Shown here: one piece after another, positions 22,390 to 34,946 of the stretch
Numbering within the stretch: position 1 is the first letter of the stretch
How the letters are laid out: every line of letters begins with the position of its first letter
Assembly: GCA_964017195.1 (NCBI GenBank)
Contig: OZ024895.1
Span: 30,115,375 to 30,179,374 of the forward strand
Length of the DNA stretch: 64,000 nucleotides
Source: Siderastrea radians
Lineage: Eukaryota > Cnidaria > Anthozoa > Scleractinia > Rhizangiidae
Direction of reading: 5' to 3'
The notes under the pieces: model-generated
Told to the model about the DNA's origin: nothing
Databases searched by the model: none
What the model saw: the letters and a program-made list of their open reading frames with translations, nothing else
Program-made: the position numbers and the translations under genes

Positions 22390-23510
22390 ACTGCCTCAAC
22401 AACAACAACAGCAACAACAACTATTTGAGACAATCACTTGCTTCTGATCACTTTGCGTTTTTGTGATATTTGTTTTATTTGATTCTTCTGTGGGATGACT
22501 GCAGTTAAGTGATACCGTATCCCTCAAATGCACACAACTGCCAGTAACATTTCTAGAAGACTCTGCTGGCACGTTTTATTATATATTGTGTAGATACCAA
22601 TGTTAGTTGCCTACACTAAGTTGCTTTCCCCCCCCCCCTCCCCTCCTCCCATATACCTTTCGCTCACCTTTTTCTCAACGTTAAAATACTTTTCTGTATT
22701 TTTGGTTTTATATCTCATGTCCTTTCAAAAGGCCAATTGTCATTCCGCAATCGGTGTCGCGTTCTTTAGGGATAAATGCGTGATGAAAAATAGGAAGAAA
22801 ACGGTGGCCTAGATGTGTTATCTGCTGAGATCTTATTTATTGCAAAAGCGTTGTACACTAGTGAGACAAATTCAAAATATGACTAAAGCCTACTATTAAA
22901 GCTACCAATAAGCACTTTAGAAATGTTCAATTCACAAATACAGAAAGCAAAAACAAAGCTTTAGTTTCAGTTTCATCGGAAGGGATTTTCATAGGAAAAC
23001 CTTGAAGTGAAGACAATACCCTCACACATTTCTATCCGTATTGTATCCATGAAAACGAAGTGTAACCCTACAGATAACCAATTTTGTCTACGAAAGTTTT
23101 GCGTCTATTTTTGAAAACAGAAAAAAAAAATTTAAGGATGTTAAGAAGTATCAAATATAGTACACGAACAGGTAAAATAATGAAAAGAAATGCTGGCAAA
23201 TTTGGGCCATCAACAGACTACTGTTGTCGTTCGCTCATCTAAGAAAGAAGATAGCACAAAACTCTCAACACAACCACCCCGCAACCTCATTGCAAAATGT
23301 AAGTTGACGTTATTAATATATGAAAGACATATATATGAACTGTGCTATTAATCCTCGGAAGTACAAGCAAAGTCATACCCCCACCGTGGTACAAAGGGGG
23401 GGGGGGAGTTGATGGAAACCCCCCCACCCCACCCTTGGGTTTTCGTTATGTTACAATATTTTGAAAAGATTTCACCTTTAGTAGAAAGCCTGTGATGTGT
23501 TCTACAAAAT

Positions 23511-23830
23511 AAGGAAGAAATTATGGGATGCCACGTTGCCGGGGAGGAAGGGGGCCTGTTACGTCATTCAAGATGGCCACTATATTGGCCGCCATCTTGG
23601 ATTTTTCCGAAAATTAGAAATCGTTAAAAAACGTGACAAATTGGAAATTGTTAATGCTGGACATGTAGAATATCACATAAGTAAACATTCTGCGGCTTTT
23701 TGTTGACATTTTTTGCATTTTTTTTACCTAAAAAGGGTAAAAAACAGGAATTTTTCTTTAAAAATGGCTTGACCACCTGCTGGTTACGAGGTAACCCCCT
23801 GGCAGCATAGCATCCCATAATTTCTTCCTA
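23511..23830. mobile_element. MITE with 20-bp perfect inverted ends
   Basis: Left AGGAAGAAATTATGGGATGC and the exact reverse complement at 23811-23830. It is 320 bp long with no coding capacity and interrupts the decayed left end of the tandem array. Confidence 0.8.
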
Positions 23831-23989
23831 AGCTAATTACGTATGACGTCATATCTCGTAACCATAGTAACTGATTCTCACCAAATCTATGTCAAAATGA
23901 GTCTTAGGGATAGATGCACATTTACTGAAAACGACAGGTCTAGATGATTATGCGTCTTGGAAAAATTCAAGGAAAATCTTATGGGGGTG

Positions 23990-24155
23990 ATTGTAATCGA
24001 TGACAATCGATAGCAATTAGAGGACTCGAGCTTGTGATTATCGATTGGTCATCGATTGACCGATAGCAATCGATAGCAATTAACTAATTGTCATCGATTG
24101 TTATCGAGTGATCGATTGGATTTCCGATGATCGATTACCATCGATTGATCAGGCC
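23990..24155. repeat. ATCGAT-rich repeat tract
   Basis: Imperfect repeats of ATCGATTG, ATCGATAGCAATT and their inverses crowd about 160 bases. The palindromic hexamer ATCGAT recurs many times. No coding role is apparent. Confidence 0.75.
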
Positions 24156-24775
24156 GGGTAAAAAGCAATTGCTTAAATTGCTACTCTCTGCAAAGATCAT
24201 ACCACTCATTTCAAAAATGTAAATTAAAGGAAAGCTTTGTTTTTCTTTCTATATTCCTCTGTTTGGGACACCATTTTGTTGGTTCGGCTATTTTGTTTCT
24301 TCTTTCTTTTCTATGTTTCCCTTGAAGCTGTTAGTAGGTTGAAATTCCTAGGTAATGACGCAAACTCTGGTGCCTTTAATATTTAATTTGCCGAATGGTA
24401 GTCACCGAAAAAAGTCCATAGCACTACGTCAGCATCCCATCTTAAAACTTTAGTAAATCCCTCAAGTCCTCAGCCTCCACGTTCGATTCGCGCTTTTTAG
24501 AGATCAACTTGGTACAAGAGATGCTTTGAAGGGGTAAAGTGTGATCCCTATATTAAAAAAATCATTAAAAAAGGGAAAAAAATTCTTTTATTTCTGAAAA
24601 CTGCAAATAAGTGATCGAAGGATCAGTATTAAAAGGTTCCCCCTGAGAGCGAATCTTTCAAGTGTTAGCATAAAATTGGTTTCTTTTTAATATGATTGTC
24701 GCTTGGCTGGAAGTATTTAGAATCATTAAGTGTAACTGGCAGCCAACAATTTAGCAGGCGACATTATAACATCAC

Positions 24776-26878
24776 TTAACCCTATTTAGCCTGGGGGGGG
24801 GGGGGGGGACACATTGTTCCCGCGCTGACTTTAAGAAAATATAACTTTTAAACGGCTAAACGAATAATCACCAAATCTCGCGACCTATCCTAAAATTTAT
24901 AAGAGAAAATTTTCCTTTGTCAATGACGTGTCTATGATGATTGACGTTTTCATAGTAACCGTCTACTAAGAAGTGTATTTTGACTATTTTCATTTTTTTC
25001 AGTCTTTTTTTCCCAGTTTTTCCCCTTCGTTTGTAAGAAGAGAATAATCCTTTACTTTTGTGTGTTTGTTTTGATTAAGTATGTTTCTTAGAACGAATTC
25101 ATACTTTTTGCGATGCCATCATTGTCAGCTGTATGTTTGCAGGCTCAGGATTCAAGATGGCGGCCTCAAATTTCAAAATGGCTGGTTCGTGACGTCATTG
25201 TGACGTCATGCACGTCATAATTGATACATCATAAGGCCAATTTGTTAAGTTAATGACGTGCTAAACTAAGCTAATAACGTGTCAAGTTTCATCACGAGAG
25301 CGTTAAAGTGCACCTAACCCCTAAAATTTTTTTCGGCTAAATAAATTCTGTTATCATCTGGAACATTTCTTCGCAAAAATTTTTTGATTTGGTTAAATTC
25401 TCGATTTTCTGTGCCCTGTTAAATTCAAGAAAAATTTGGTTCACGTCCGAGTAAGAGGAACCTGGAGCGAGCCGTAGTTGTGACGTCAGATCAAGAACCA
25501 AGAATTCCACGCCGCTTAGTTTTTAGCTGTGTTTCTCTGACTTTATTTGTTCATCGAAGCCTTCTGACCTTCTAGCTAATTCGAACAAAGTCATAGTATG
25601 ACTAAACTTCCAATGTTATAATCCAAAGCAGATACTGAGACGAGCTACGCGGATTCTGTTGATTTGTAGATGAATTTTAGCTCTGAATACGAGATAGATG
25701 CGGAACACGAAGTCGACAGTACACCGCCAAAGGATGAAGAAAGTGCCGTCCTGCCCATATCTGCTAAAAAGCCGCTAACCAACGAAGAATGAATTGCTCA
25801 ATGCAAAAAGGAAATAAAGGCAAACTAAGAACTGGAACAGCAAATAAAACAACTTACCATTGGCCTTGGAGGGCCGCGAAGAAACCGGAATGCTGAGCTT
25901 CGCCCGTGAGTGTTTACATTTTATTTCGCACGTTCGGTCTTCACGTTTGGTCTTGGTTTTTCTGCTCTCCGCTTCTCGCATTTGAGATTTATATTCAAGC
26001 TGAGGGAACCTCTTATAGAAATGGAGATTTTAATAAAGCATTCCTTTCTTCATTTATTTATTTTACATAGAAGTAACCAGCATTAACAATAAGGGTATGA
26101 ACAAGGGATCTCTGTACAGTAATGTTTTGTTATGCTCGAGTGATTTGATATGACTCAAGATAAAATTCTCATAGCGAGGCACGTTCATAGACTAGAATAA
26201 GGAATAATGGCAATGGCTTGTTATTGTGGAGAAAGCGCGTTCGGTTCTGCTGAAGGAGGACTTTCTATAAATACGGTCTTTAATTTAACAAATCTTTGCT
26301 TAAAATGCATCGAGCGTAGTATCGAGTGCTTGGAAGGCTGCCGCTTTGCTCTCTATTGCTTTACAAAATCCACTCATTTCGTCCCTTCGCCTCTGGTCGC
26401 TCGTCGTCAAAAAATGCTGTATTTTTGTAGTAATACGTCTTGTGATTCGTTTCTTTGGGTACCATGTCTCGGAGCAATACGAACGGTCGACAGTTTTCTG
26501 TACATCTTCGAGAGTTCAAGAGAAATATAGCTCCGATAGAGATAGCGCGAGACTGCGGGTTCTTGATTTGACGTCACAAGGTGACTAGTCCCATGCCCTC
26601 ATTGCTCGACCCTGCACCAAAATGGTGTCTACTTTCGGCCGATTTTCCGTACTTCAACTGCGCACAGAAAATCAGGGATTAAACCAAATCAAAAACTTTT
26701 TGTGACGAAATGCTCCAAATGATAACAGGATTTATTTGACGAGGAAGAAATGTTTAGGGTTAGGTGCACTTTAATGCTTTTCGAGATCTATAAGAGAGGA
26801 GCACAAACTGCGCCCCCCCCCCCCCCCGTCCCCCAAGGCTCAGAAACTTAAAGAAAAGCCCAGGTAAAATAGGGTTAA
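24776..26878 (+). mobile_element. TTAA-MITE family 1 copy, interrupted by a second TTAA element
   Basis: TTAA at 24776-24779 and 26875-26878. The left end is CCCTATTTAGCCTGG with a G-run and CGCGCTGACTTTAA; the right end has a C-run, AAGGCTCAGAAACTT and AGCCCAGGTAAAATAGGG. Internal sequence is colinear with 48960-49540 until 25303, where another element begins, and resumes at 26771. Host element length without the insert is about 635 bp. TTAA targets and CCC-starting ends resemble piggyBac-type elements. Confidence 0.85.
25303..26774. mobile_element. Nested TTAA-flanked element with ~110-bp inverted ends
   Basis: Bounded by TTAA at 25303-25306 and 26771-26774. The ends AGTGCACCTAACCCCTAAA and AGTGCACCTAACCCTAAA (inverted) extend as diverged inverted repeats for about 110 bases, including TGTTATCAT, CAAAAA, TTTGATTTGGTT and GATTTTCTGTGC. 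Inside, around 25615-25905 on the plus strand, are broken coding-like frames (SSEYEIDAEHEVDSTPPKDE, then KKPLTNEE), a possible relic of its own or a captured gene. ORFs at 26207-26588 are of doubtful meaning. Confidence 0.8.
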
Positions 26879-27319
26879 TGCCAATTGTCTTTCTCGATTA
26901 AGTTAAAATCAGTCTGTATGTGTATCATGACTTGAACACGATGACCGCCGGCGCAAGGCATTCTGCCTTATATAGGTAAAAATTTGATCATCAGCTGATC
27001 AAAGGAACGTTTGAGAACGATGGTTTAGTTCGTAAACGAACTATTCTTAAACTTATAAACGCAAGACCAGTTTCGGAACCTTTAAAAGAAGGATCCTTCG
27101 TCAGTTGCTAAAGGATTTTCTGTGAACAGCTCTAAAGCCGAGCAAGTAGCAAGTGCCATGTTTGTTATCAAGCCTTCTTTATAGTATGCCAGTAATAGAC
27201 GCTAAAGTATTCGGATCCGGTAACTGATCTGACGAGGTGCGAAAAAAAATTTCTTTAATTAGACAGCTCAAAAAAGAGTAATTTTCAAAGGAAAAGCAGC
27301 AAAGAATTCTGGACTGGTT

Positions 27320-28082
27320 GGAGCAGTTGGGTGGCTTTAACATGAAATCCAAACAACGTTCTGATGTGAAGGCGTAGGAAACAAGTTAATATTAGCACAG
27401 TAATTTAGGTTTTAGAAAATATTATTCCGTAAAGTTTTAAGCTTTTTTCTTTCCTATAAAATACACAACTTGCTGTTTGCGCTTACGTAACCTTACCCAA
27501 ATAGGGCACGGATCGCGCGAATTTGAAAGAATATGAAAATTGTGTGAATGCGTGTCGTCGTCATTATTATTATCATCTTAAATTCGCCTTAGACTCCATT
27601 AAACCCAACCTAGGGAGAAATGTTTTACAAGATAACCTTGAACTACTTCCAAAATAATAATAAACAAATTAAACATCCTGCCATAATTTTCCATTCCATA
27701 ACGAAAAGAGGCTATAGAATTCTTACAAAAGTTCAGGTCCATCGCAATTCTAGGAAAATGTTCAAAAGCAGACTCTGTAAGCAACTTGAAAGAAAGATTA
27801 ATGCTGAACCGCATCTTTAGCATGCATATTTAATTGTCGTTATAGTCAGCATTTGAAACATTTTTCGTGGCATTTTTCTGTGTTGGAGTTTTAAAAATAG
27901 TTTACTAAACGATTTAAATCATAGGTTATCAAGCATGATTAGTGCATTACAAACAAACAACTAAAGAGGTTTATTGACATACAACGACTACAAGGGATAG
28001 AAAGCACATACCAACAGCTCCTGTCTGGAAACCGAGGATCGTGACGGATTACAGCTAAAAAGCGAATGACCTTATAAAACAT
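27320..28082 (-). pseudogene. Secreted-peptide gene, copy 1 (decayed)
   Basis: Exon 1 (28012-28082) starts MFYKVIRFLAVI. A four-base insertion relative to the other copies then shifts the signal-peptide frame before the GTATGT donor. The exon 2 core on the minus strand (27360 downwards, after ACATCAG) reads ERCLDFMLKPPNCSN. It keeps both cysteines and differs from the consensus by an in-frame three-base insertion. The stop codon after NCS is lost. The upstream part of exon 2 has diverged and lacks the TTCTTAG acceptor. The in-frame indel in an otherwise decayed copy supports the proposed reading frame. Confidence 0.5.
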
Positions 28083-28849
28083 GATATCCCCTTGTTAACG
28101 CCTAAGTCCACGACAAATAGTGAACAAACATTCACACGCCAACACCAACGTTTTGTTGCCTGCTTTATAAGCTCACTGCAGGATGCAGAAACAAGCATTA
28201 AAACAACGGCACTGTCATGACCTTCATATCACTAGCAGTAGGCAAATAAATGAGTGATTATTTACCATGAAAACTGGCAATAGAAAGAAAAACACATAAA
28301 ATTCAAGAATAATATGTCACTTCTGCGAAAATTCCACTTAATTTCAGTAAGTTAAGAAGGCGTAATCATGTAATAACTTAAATAAAATTAAACAGATGCC
28401 TTACAAGTAAAATACTCATTTTAGGTGTACAGTGCAATTTGAAGCAATATATAACTGACACAAGAACAATTTATTTGATGCTTCTTTCGCTCAACATTTC
28501 GGTACTTTATTTGTATTATTATTAGTAGTATTTTCGTTACAGTTTTGAACACTCCGGATACCTACTGCCGTTAACCGAACGTGAAACAGAACAATAAAAA
28601 AACAAAAGAAAAGAAAACAAGAACAAACAAAAGTAACAGTCCCTTGTGCGATTTCTGCTGTGTTGTAAAAAAGGAGAATTCGAGGTATTATTTAATACAG
28701 AACCTACATAAAATGCCCTTAAAAACATCTGTTCAAACAACATTTCTCTCTCATAAAATAACGCAAAAATCTAGCTAATGGTGGCTAACATAATAAAATG
28801 GCTGTGTATCATTCTGTGAAAGGTCGTTTGCTCGTAAACAGGTTCCAGA

Positions 28850-28990
28850 CTAATAATGCTGCTGGCAGAGTGTCACTGATCGGCAGATTGTGTAACTGCG
28901 AAACCTGTGGCATGTGTGAATTCTACAAGCCACAAGAACCTCTTACTGGAATAAATGTATTGCTGTATTTATCGCTTTCACCTTTCGAAA
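28850..28990 (+). repeat. Cysteine-codon-rich array block, one of four copies
   Basis: Sequence with GTGTCACTGATCGGCAGATT and GTAACTGCGAAACC recurs at about 32850-32925, 38990-39110 and 42145-42250. Three copies stay open on the plus strand across RLCNCETC and following residues, e.g. CGTCGTPGAEEPLTQ at 39 kb; the 32.9 kb copy stops early. Some copies are preceded by a GCAG acceptor-like site. It may be an exon of a second array-linked gene on the opposite strand, or simply conserved spacer DNA. Confidence 0.3.
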
Positions 28991-29783
28991 ATGATTGCGG
29001 CTAATATGATTAAACCTTTGACCCGCAATCTTACAAATTTGTACAATTTTAATTTTACCTGGGCAGCCATTTTGAATGGTTATTGAAGTGCTTTGTTTGC
29101 TTTTTTTTCGTCTTAACATCCCATGTGTTTTCGAAAGATCAATTGCCAATGCGCAATTTTTGTCGTGTTCTTCAGGAAACCACGCAAAGTGTAAAATAGA
29201 AAGCAAAAGCAAAAGGATTGTAAAGTCGCGAAACTGTTCAAAATATGACTAAATCCGAGTTTATATTTAAACTACCAATAAGTACTCTAGTAATATTTGA
29301 GCGACAAAAATAGAAGCAAAAAAAAAAAATGTTTCAGTTTCAGTTGCCAAAGGCAAGAACGAATTTCAGAGGCACACACCTAAACATCCTTGAAATAAAG
29401 GCAATATCCTTCCAAAGTTTTAATTATCTGGATTGTAACCATGTAAAGGAAGTGTAACCCTACATATAACCGACTTCAAATTGACAAAGTGTACTGCATT
29501 TTTTTGTCGGTTTTACCAGGCGTGCACGCTTAAACAGGTTATTGCTACTGAAAGTTTTGTGCCTATTTTTTTGTGTTTAATTAGACAGATCTAGAAGACA
29601 CTTTTTTAAAGAGAAAAAAATACGATAAAGTCTGGATCAGTTTAAAATTATTTACAAGGGGACAAGGCATAGAGATTTAAGGACAACTTTTCATTTTAAG
29701 AACATGAAAATTGGTAGGCCAAGCAGGTCTGAATTCTCACATCGTACTAGGTTTTATGAGGTGGAAAGTTCATGCAGGTGGTT

Positions 29784-30552
29784 TTAAGAGCAGTTACGTG
29801 GACGCATTAAATCCAAACAACTTTCTGATGTGTAGGCGTGGGATGCAATACTTAGCACTGCCTAACAAATTTATTAATAAAGTAAGATGATTTAGGTTTT
29901 AAATAATCATGTTCCGTTAAGTGTTAAGCTTTTTTCTCTTTTTTTTTTTTCATTAAGGAACTATAACATATAATCCTCGCTTAACCAAATAGAACATTGA
30001 CTGTGCATGAAACTTTATGTGAATGTGGACCGTTGTCATGAGCATCATAACCTTAAATTTACCTTAGGCTCTACAAAAGCCAAAGTGGGGAGAAACTTTC
30101 TAAATAGGCGTTTTCTATAGCTTTCTGTGATCAACAACACGGTGTAATTTTCCATTTCTTTAATCAAAGAGGGCTATTCAATTCTTACGTAACTATTTAC
30201 GTAACTATTAACTAGAGCAGACTCCGCAAGCAATTAGAAGCAAAGTTAACATATTTATAACTGCTTTTTTAACATGCACATTCAACTGTCTTTATAGTCA
30301 GCATCTGAAATATATATTTTGGTAGTGTTGTAATAGACGTTTTTTTTTTTCTGGTTTTGCGTCTTAAAAATACGTTTACTAAACGCCTTGAGTCATCGGT
30401 AATCAATCACGATTAGTGCATTACAAACAAGCAACTAAAGAGGTGTATTGACATACAACGACCACAGGGAGTAGAAAGCACCTACCATCAGCTCCTGTCT
30501 TCAAAACAAGGATCGTGATTATAGCGAAGAAATAAAAAACCTTGGAGGTCAT
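29784..30552 (-). CDS. Small secreted peptide gene, copy 2
   Basis: Exon 1 is 30486-30552: ATG, then MTSKVFYFFAIITILVLKTG and AD, a typical signal peptide with a hydrophobic core, ending GATG|GTAGGT in phase 1. Exon 2 is 29784-29857 if the GGCAG acceptor is used. It encodes a tail containing SIASHAYTSESCLDLMRPRN and CS before TAA. One extra T relative to copies 3 and 4 means the upstream TTAG acceptor would give a different frame, whereas GGCAG or the internal ACATCAG keeps the C-x8-C core. Predicted product is about 46 residues, secreted, with one cysteine pair. Function is unknown. No tandem peptide cleavage sites or amidation glycine are seen. Confidence 0.5.
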
Positions 30553-30848
30553 GATTTCACCTTGCTAACGCCACAGTCCACGAAAAATGGTCAACAAACA
30601 TTCACGCGCCAACGCCAACTATTTGTTGTCTGCTTAGCTCGCTCCAGGGTGCAGAAACAAGCATTCAAGCAATTGTACTGTCATGCAGACCTTCATATCA
30701 GTAGCGGTGGATAAATAAATGAGTGATTATTTACCATAAGAACTTACATAAGAGAAAAGGACAACTTACATAAATTTTAAGAGTAATATGTCACTTCTAC
30801 TCGAATTTCATTTAATTTCAGTAAATTAATACGGCTTAATCATGTAAT

Positions 30849-31465
30849 AGAGTGATTTCACAAACCCCGTTTCTTATATGCTGATAAAAACCGTTAAATA
30901 CGAAGAACAATGAAGAAAGCACGCACCAAGGTTAAAAACCATTGTTTCAATTTTTAAATTACGTACATGCTGGTGTGTGATATCTGAATAAATGGTTTAC
31001 ACCGTGAACAACAGACAACGGCAAAAAAGAAATGTGATTACGTAACTCTTTTTTATAAGAAAATGATCTTTTTTAACTGTTCTTATGTTGCGGGCAAACG
31101 TTACCCAATGCTTACAGTGTCTAGACTTGTACCCAGCATTGCAGAAACATAGTTTACTAATCGATATAGAAAATGATAGATTTCTGTTGACACGTAACAA
31201 AGCATGCTCAAACAGGAACAATTTTTTCCCTACGTAAATAGACAGTTCGATAAAAAAGCTGAGTTGTGAAACAAGGATACTGGCTTGTTGTCCGTTAATT
31301 GTGCAAACCATTCAGATATTTCTACACACCAGCTTACCAGCATGTGCAAAATTAACAATTTGAAACAATTGTTTTAACTTTGGTACATGCGTTCTTTATA
31401 TTTCTTCGCATTAACATTTAACCATTCTTATTAGCACGCAAGAATCGGGGTTTGTGAAAACAGTC
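30849..31465. mobile_element. Hairpin-like MITE inserted in array unit 2, TAAT target duplication
   Basis: The element is flanked by TAAT at 30845-30848 and 31466-31469; sister units read CATGTAATAACTT without interruption. Inverted ends share TTTCACAAACCCCG. Most of the interior is also inverted (e.g. ATTCAGATATTT-like and TGCATGTACC-like segments), so it is close to one long hairpin. ORFs inside are not genes. Confidence 0.8.
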
Positions 31466-34256
31466 TAATAACTTAAAGAAAATGAAACAATCAATCAAAT
31501 GTTTGGTATGCCACACAAGGAAACTACTCATGCGTTTTGGACGTACGGTGCAATTTGACTCAAGAACAATTTATTTCATCCGCCATTTTCTTAACATTTC
31601 CGTACTTTATTTATATTATTAGTAGTATTCTCATTACAGTTTTTACATGTAACAGGATGCTTATTGACTTAACCAAGCGTGAAACAGAACACAACAAAAC
31701 AAAACAGACAAAAAACAAGAAAAACAAAAGCAACAGTCCCTTGTGCAATTTCTGCTGTGTTGTACAAAAAGCAGAATCCAAGATATTGTTTAATACAGAA
31801 CCTACAGAAAAAGCCTTTAAACACATCTGTTTAAGCAACATTAAGCAAAAATCTAGCTAATGGCCTAATACCATGATATAATGAATTTGCATCATTCTTT
31901 AGTTCGTTTTCTCGTGAACAGGTTCCACTTTAATTTGCTGTATGACTTTCATGGTTATTAAAAACGCTCCAACTGTGTTGCTTTTGATTCATTTTTTTTT
32001 CTACAAAATTCGTCAGAAAAAAGACCATTTAGAAAAGCTGTATTTCAGCATTGTCATCTTCAATTCAACCATGTTTGGTAGAAATTGATAATAAAGGCAT
32101 TCGGTTATGGAAATTAATAAAATTAACCTTTTCCAGATCAATTTACTTGCATTGCTATCAGAATAAACAAATAAACAAAGACACTGCTTACAGCAATGAG
32201 TGAATTTCATGCGACCTCTTTAAAAACTCTTTTAAAAACCGTAAGAGGGCCGTAACGCGTTATAGTCATAGCAGCGTAACCAGAGTCGGTGCGACAGTTT
32301 TTTTTTCTTGTTTCTTTGTTTACTTTTATGTATTATCATTTTTCTAATGAGAACGGCTACCTTTTGAGTGTAGCCTGAGCCAGGACTTTGCGCATGAAGA
32401 CGTTCTTGCATAAGATGTTCTTAAGTTACACATTATTTACATTATTACAGACATAAAGAAATACATCAGCGCTATAGTTTTTTAGACGCAAAAGAACATA
32501 AAAACGGCGTTAAATGTATGTATATAATTGTAGTATTTGGGCTCAATAAGACCGTACAAGTAAGCTCAGATGTAATTATTAACATTAGCTTTATTTAAAT
32601 CTGCATGAAAAGCTCCCGTGAATAGCCATAGTTTCTGAAATCTCAGCGTGTGACATGTTGTAAGCAGCCTTGACGTTCTGATTAAAAAGATTAAACAAAC
32701 AAAAAAAAAAAGAAGTGCATTTTTGGTTTACACTGTAATACAAGAACTTTTGTAGAAGGCATGATGTGAGGCATTCTTTTTTTTTTATTTCTCTAACTAC
32801 TTAAGAAGGCCTTTTTCGTGGGTGCACTTTCGCACGCCTATGATATTGCCGGCAGGGTGTCACTAATCGGCAGATTGTGTAATTGCGAAACCCGAGGAAC
32901 GTGCGGGACTGTATGAGCCTCAATAACTTCTTACTCCAATAAATTTGTTGCTGTATTTAGCGCTATCATCATTCGACAATGATTGCGACCTTTGAACCGC
33001 AATCTTACAAATTTGTACGATTTTAATTTGACCTGGGCAGCCATTTTGAATGGTTGATGACGAGCTCGGTGAAGCGAATCAAATGTATGATGAGAAGGTT
33101 CACCGTTTGGCCTTATTTCTGAGGGTGGTAAAAATCTGACACAAATTTTAGTCAACTGTGACACTGGCAGCGAAGTAGCACAACTTAATAAATGGCAACT
33201 TTAGTCTTCTGTACGACTCAACCCATTATTATTATTATTGTTATTAGTTATCATAGGTTATTTTAGTCGCAGACACGAAAAGCCGCGCACGCTCGCAGTG
33301 GCTACAAAAGAATCATTCTTTATCAAGAGTGAATTGCAGAAAAATACGATTCATTGTCTTCGACAAGAATGAAACGTTCACTAAGAAACGCTTTTTTTAT
33401 CTGCAGACATTTTCGTAAGAATACGTAGGATTTTACCACAAGAAAGCCCAATGGGCATTTTAACCAACTGTTCTTACCCGACCCATCCCCGGGTTAACAA
33501 ATGTTAGCGGGATCCCATATACGTAAGAAAAGCTGTAATTTGAGACAATCACTTTTTTTTCTGATCACTTTGCGTTTTTGTAGCACTTGTTTCTTTGAAT
33601 TTACTTTGGGATGACTGCAGATAAATGTGACATATATACATCAAATATACACAGAAGCCAGAAAACTTTTTTGGAAGAAACTGCTGGCATGTTTTACTAT
33701 TCTGTACATACGAAAGTTAGTTGCATACATTTACTAGCAGTTGCCATCTATTCTCACTTACACTTGCTATCTATTTCCACCGTTTTCACACCATTTAAGT
33801 GCTTTGTATTTTTGTTTTCGTTTTAACGTCCAATATTTTTTCGAGCATGTTTGTTTCTTAATTTTGTTTCGGTTTAAGTTTATGGTAGGGTGAAATTCTT
33901 GTTTGTTTAATATTGAATTTACAGTATTGCAATTACCAAAGCCCTGGTGCTGCGCAAGCAGGAGTAAAACGAATTCAATAACGTCAACTGTTTTTATAAG
34001 AGCTTTTTATGCATTTAATATCAGTAGACAGATCTAGACGACACTTTTTTAAGGAAAAAAAAAACAACAAAGTCGAATTAGTTTAAAAATTATTTACAAA
34101 GGGACAAGGCATAGAGATTTTATTTAAGGACAACTTTTCATTTCAGCTGCTAAACAAAAATGGAAGTTTTAATAGCATTAAAATTGGTGAGCCGAGAAGG
34201 TCTGAATTCTCACATCGTACTAGTTTTTATGAGATGGAAAGTTCATGCAGGTAGTT

Positions 34257-34946
34257 TTAAGAGCAGTTGGGTGGACGCATTAAATCCAAACAACTTTCTG
34301 ATGTGTGGGTGTAGGATGCAATACTTGCACTGCCTAAGAAACAACTTTACTTATACAGTAAGATGATTTAGGTTTTAGATAATTATGTTCCGTTAGGTGA
34401 GAAATTTTTTTATTAACAAAACTAAAACATATAATCCTCGCTTAACCAAATAGAGCATTGACTGTGCATGAAAATTTATGTGAATGCGTGCCGTTGTCAT
34501 GAGCATCATAACCTTAAATTTACCTTAGACTCTACGAAAGCCAAAGTGAGGAGAATATTTTTAAATAGGTCATTTCTATAGGTTTCTGTGATCAACAACT
34601 CGGTGTAATTAAACTTCACCTCCAACGCAATTCTAGGAATATTAACTAGAGCAGACTCCGCAAGCAACTAGAAGGAAAGTTAACATTACCTGGTTTTTTA
34701 GCATGCACATTCAACTGTCATTATAAGCAACATTTGAAATATATATTTTGGTAGTGCTGTAATAGACGTTATTTTTTTCTGGTTTTGCGTCTTAAAAATA
34801 TATTTACTAAACGCCAATCCCGATTAGTGCATTACAAACAAGCAACTGAAGAGGACCACAATGAGTAGAAAGCACCTACCATCAGCTCCTGTCTTGAAAA
34901 CGAGGATCGTGATTACAGGGAAGAAATAAAAAACCTTGGAAGTCAT
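34257..34946 (-). CDS. Small secreted peptide gene, copy 3 (best-formed)
   Basis: Exon 1 is 34880-34946, encoding MTSKVFYFFPVITILVFKTG plus AD and ending GATG|GTAGGT. Exon 2 is 34257-34333 after GTTTCTTAG, a pyrimidine-rich acceptor. It encodes GSASIASYTHTSESCLDLMR, then PPNCS and TAA. Total 47 codons with a 546-bp intron. The signal peptide is likely cut after TGA or TGADG, leaving about 24 residues with a single C-x8-C pair that could form one disulfide loop. An AATAAA signal on the minus strand lies about 125 bases beyond the stop (plus-strand TTTATT near 34127). I recognise no homologue; it could be a neuropeptide-like signal, a defence peptide or a venom component. Sequence alone cannot say which. 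Confidence 0.6.

Noticed and set aside
22199..22447. 82-codon plus-strand ORF rich in F and Q
   Set aside because: Produced by T-runs and CAA repeats.
31611..31841. Minus-strand ORFs such as MLLKQMCLKAFSVGSVLNNI in the upstream blocks
   Set aside because: Equivalent blocks in other units are frameshifted within a few codons (e.g. 28.6, 40.9, 47.1 kb), so the block is not conserved as protein.
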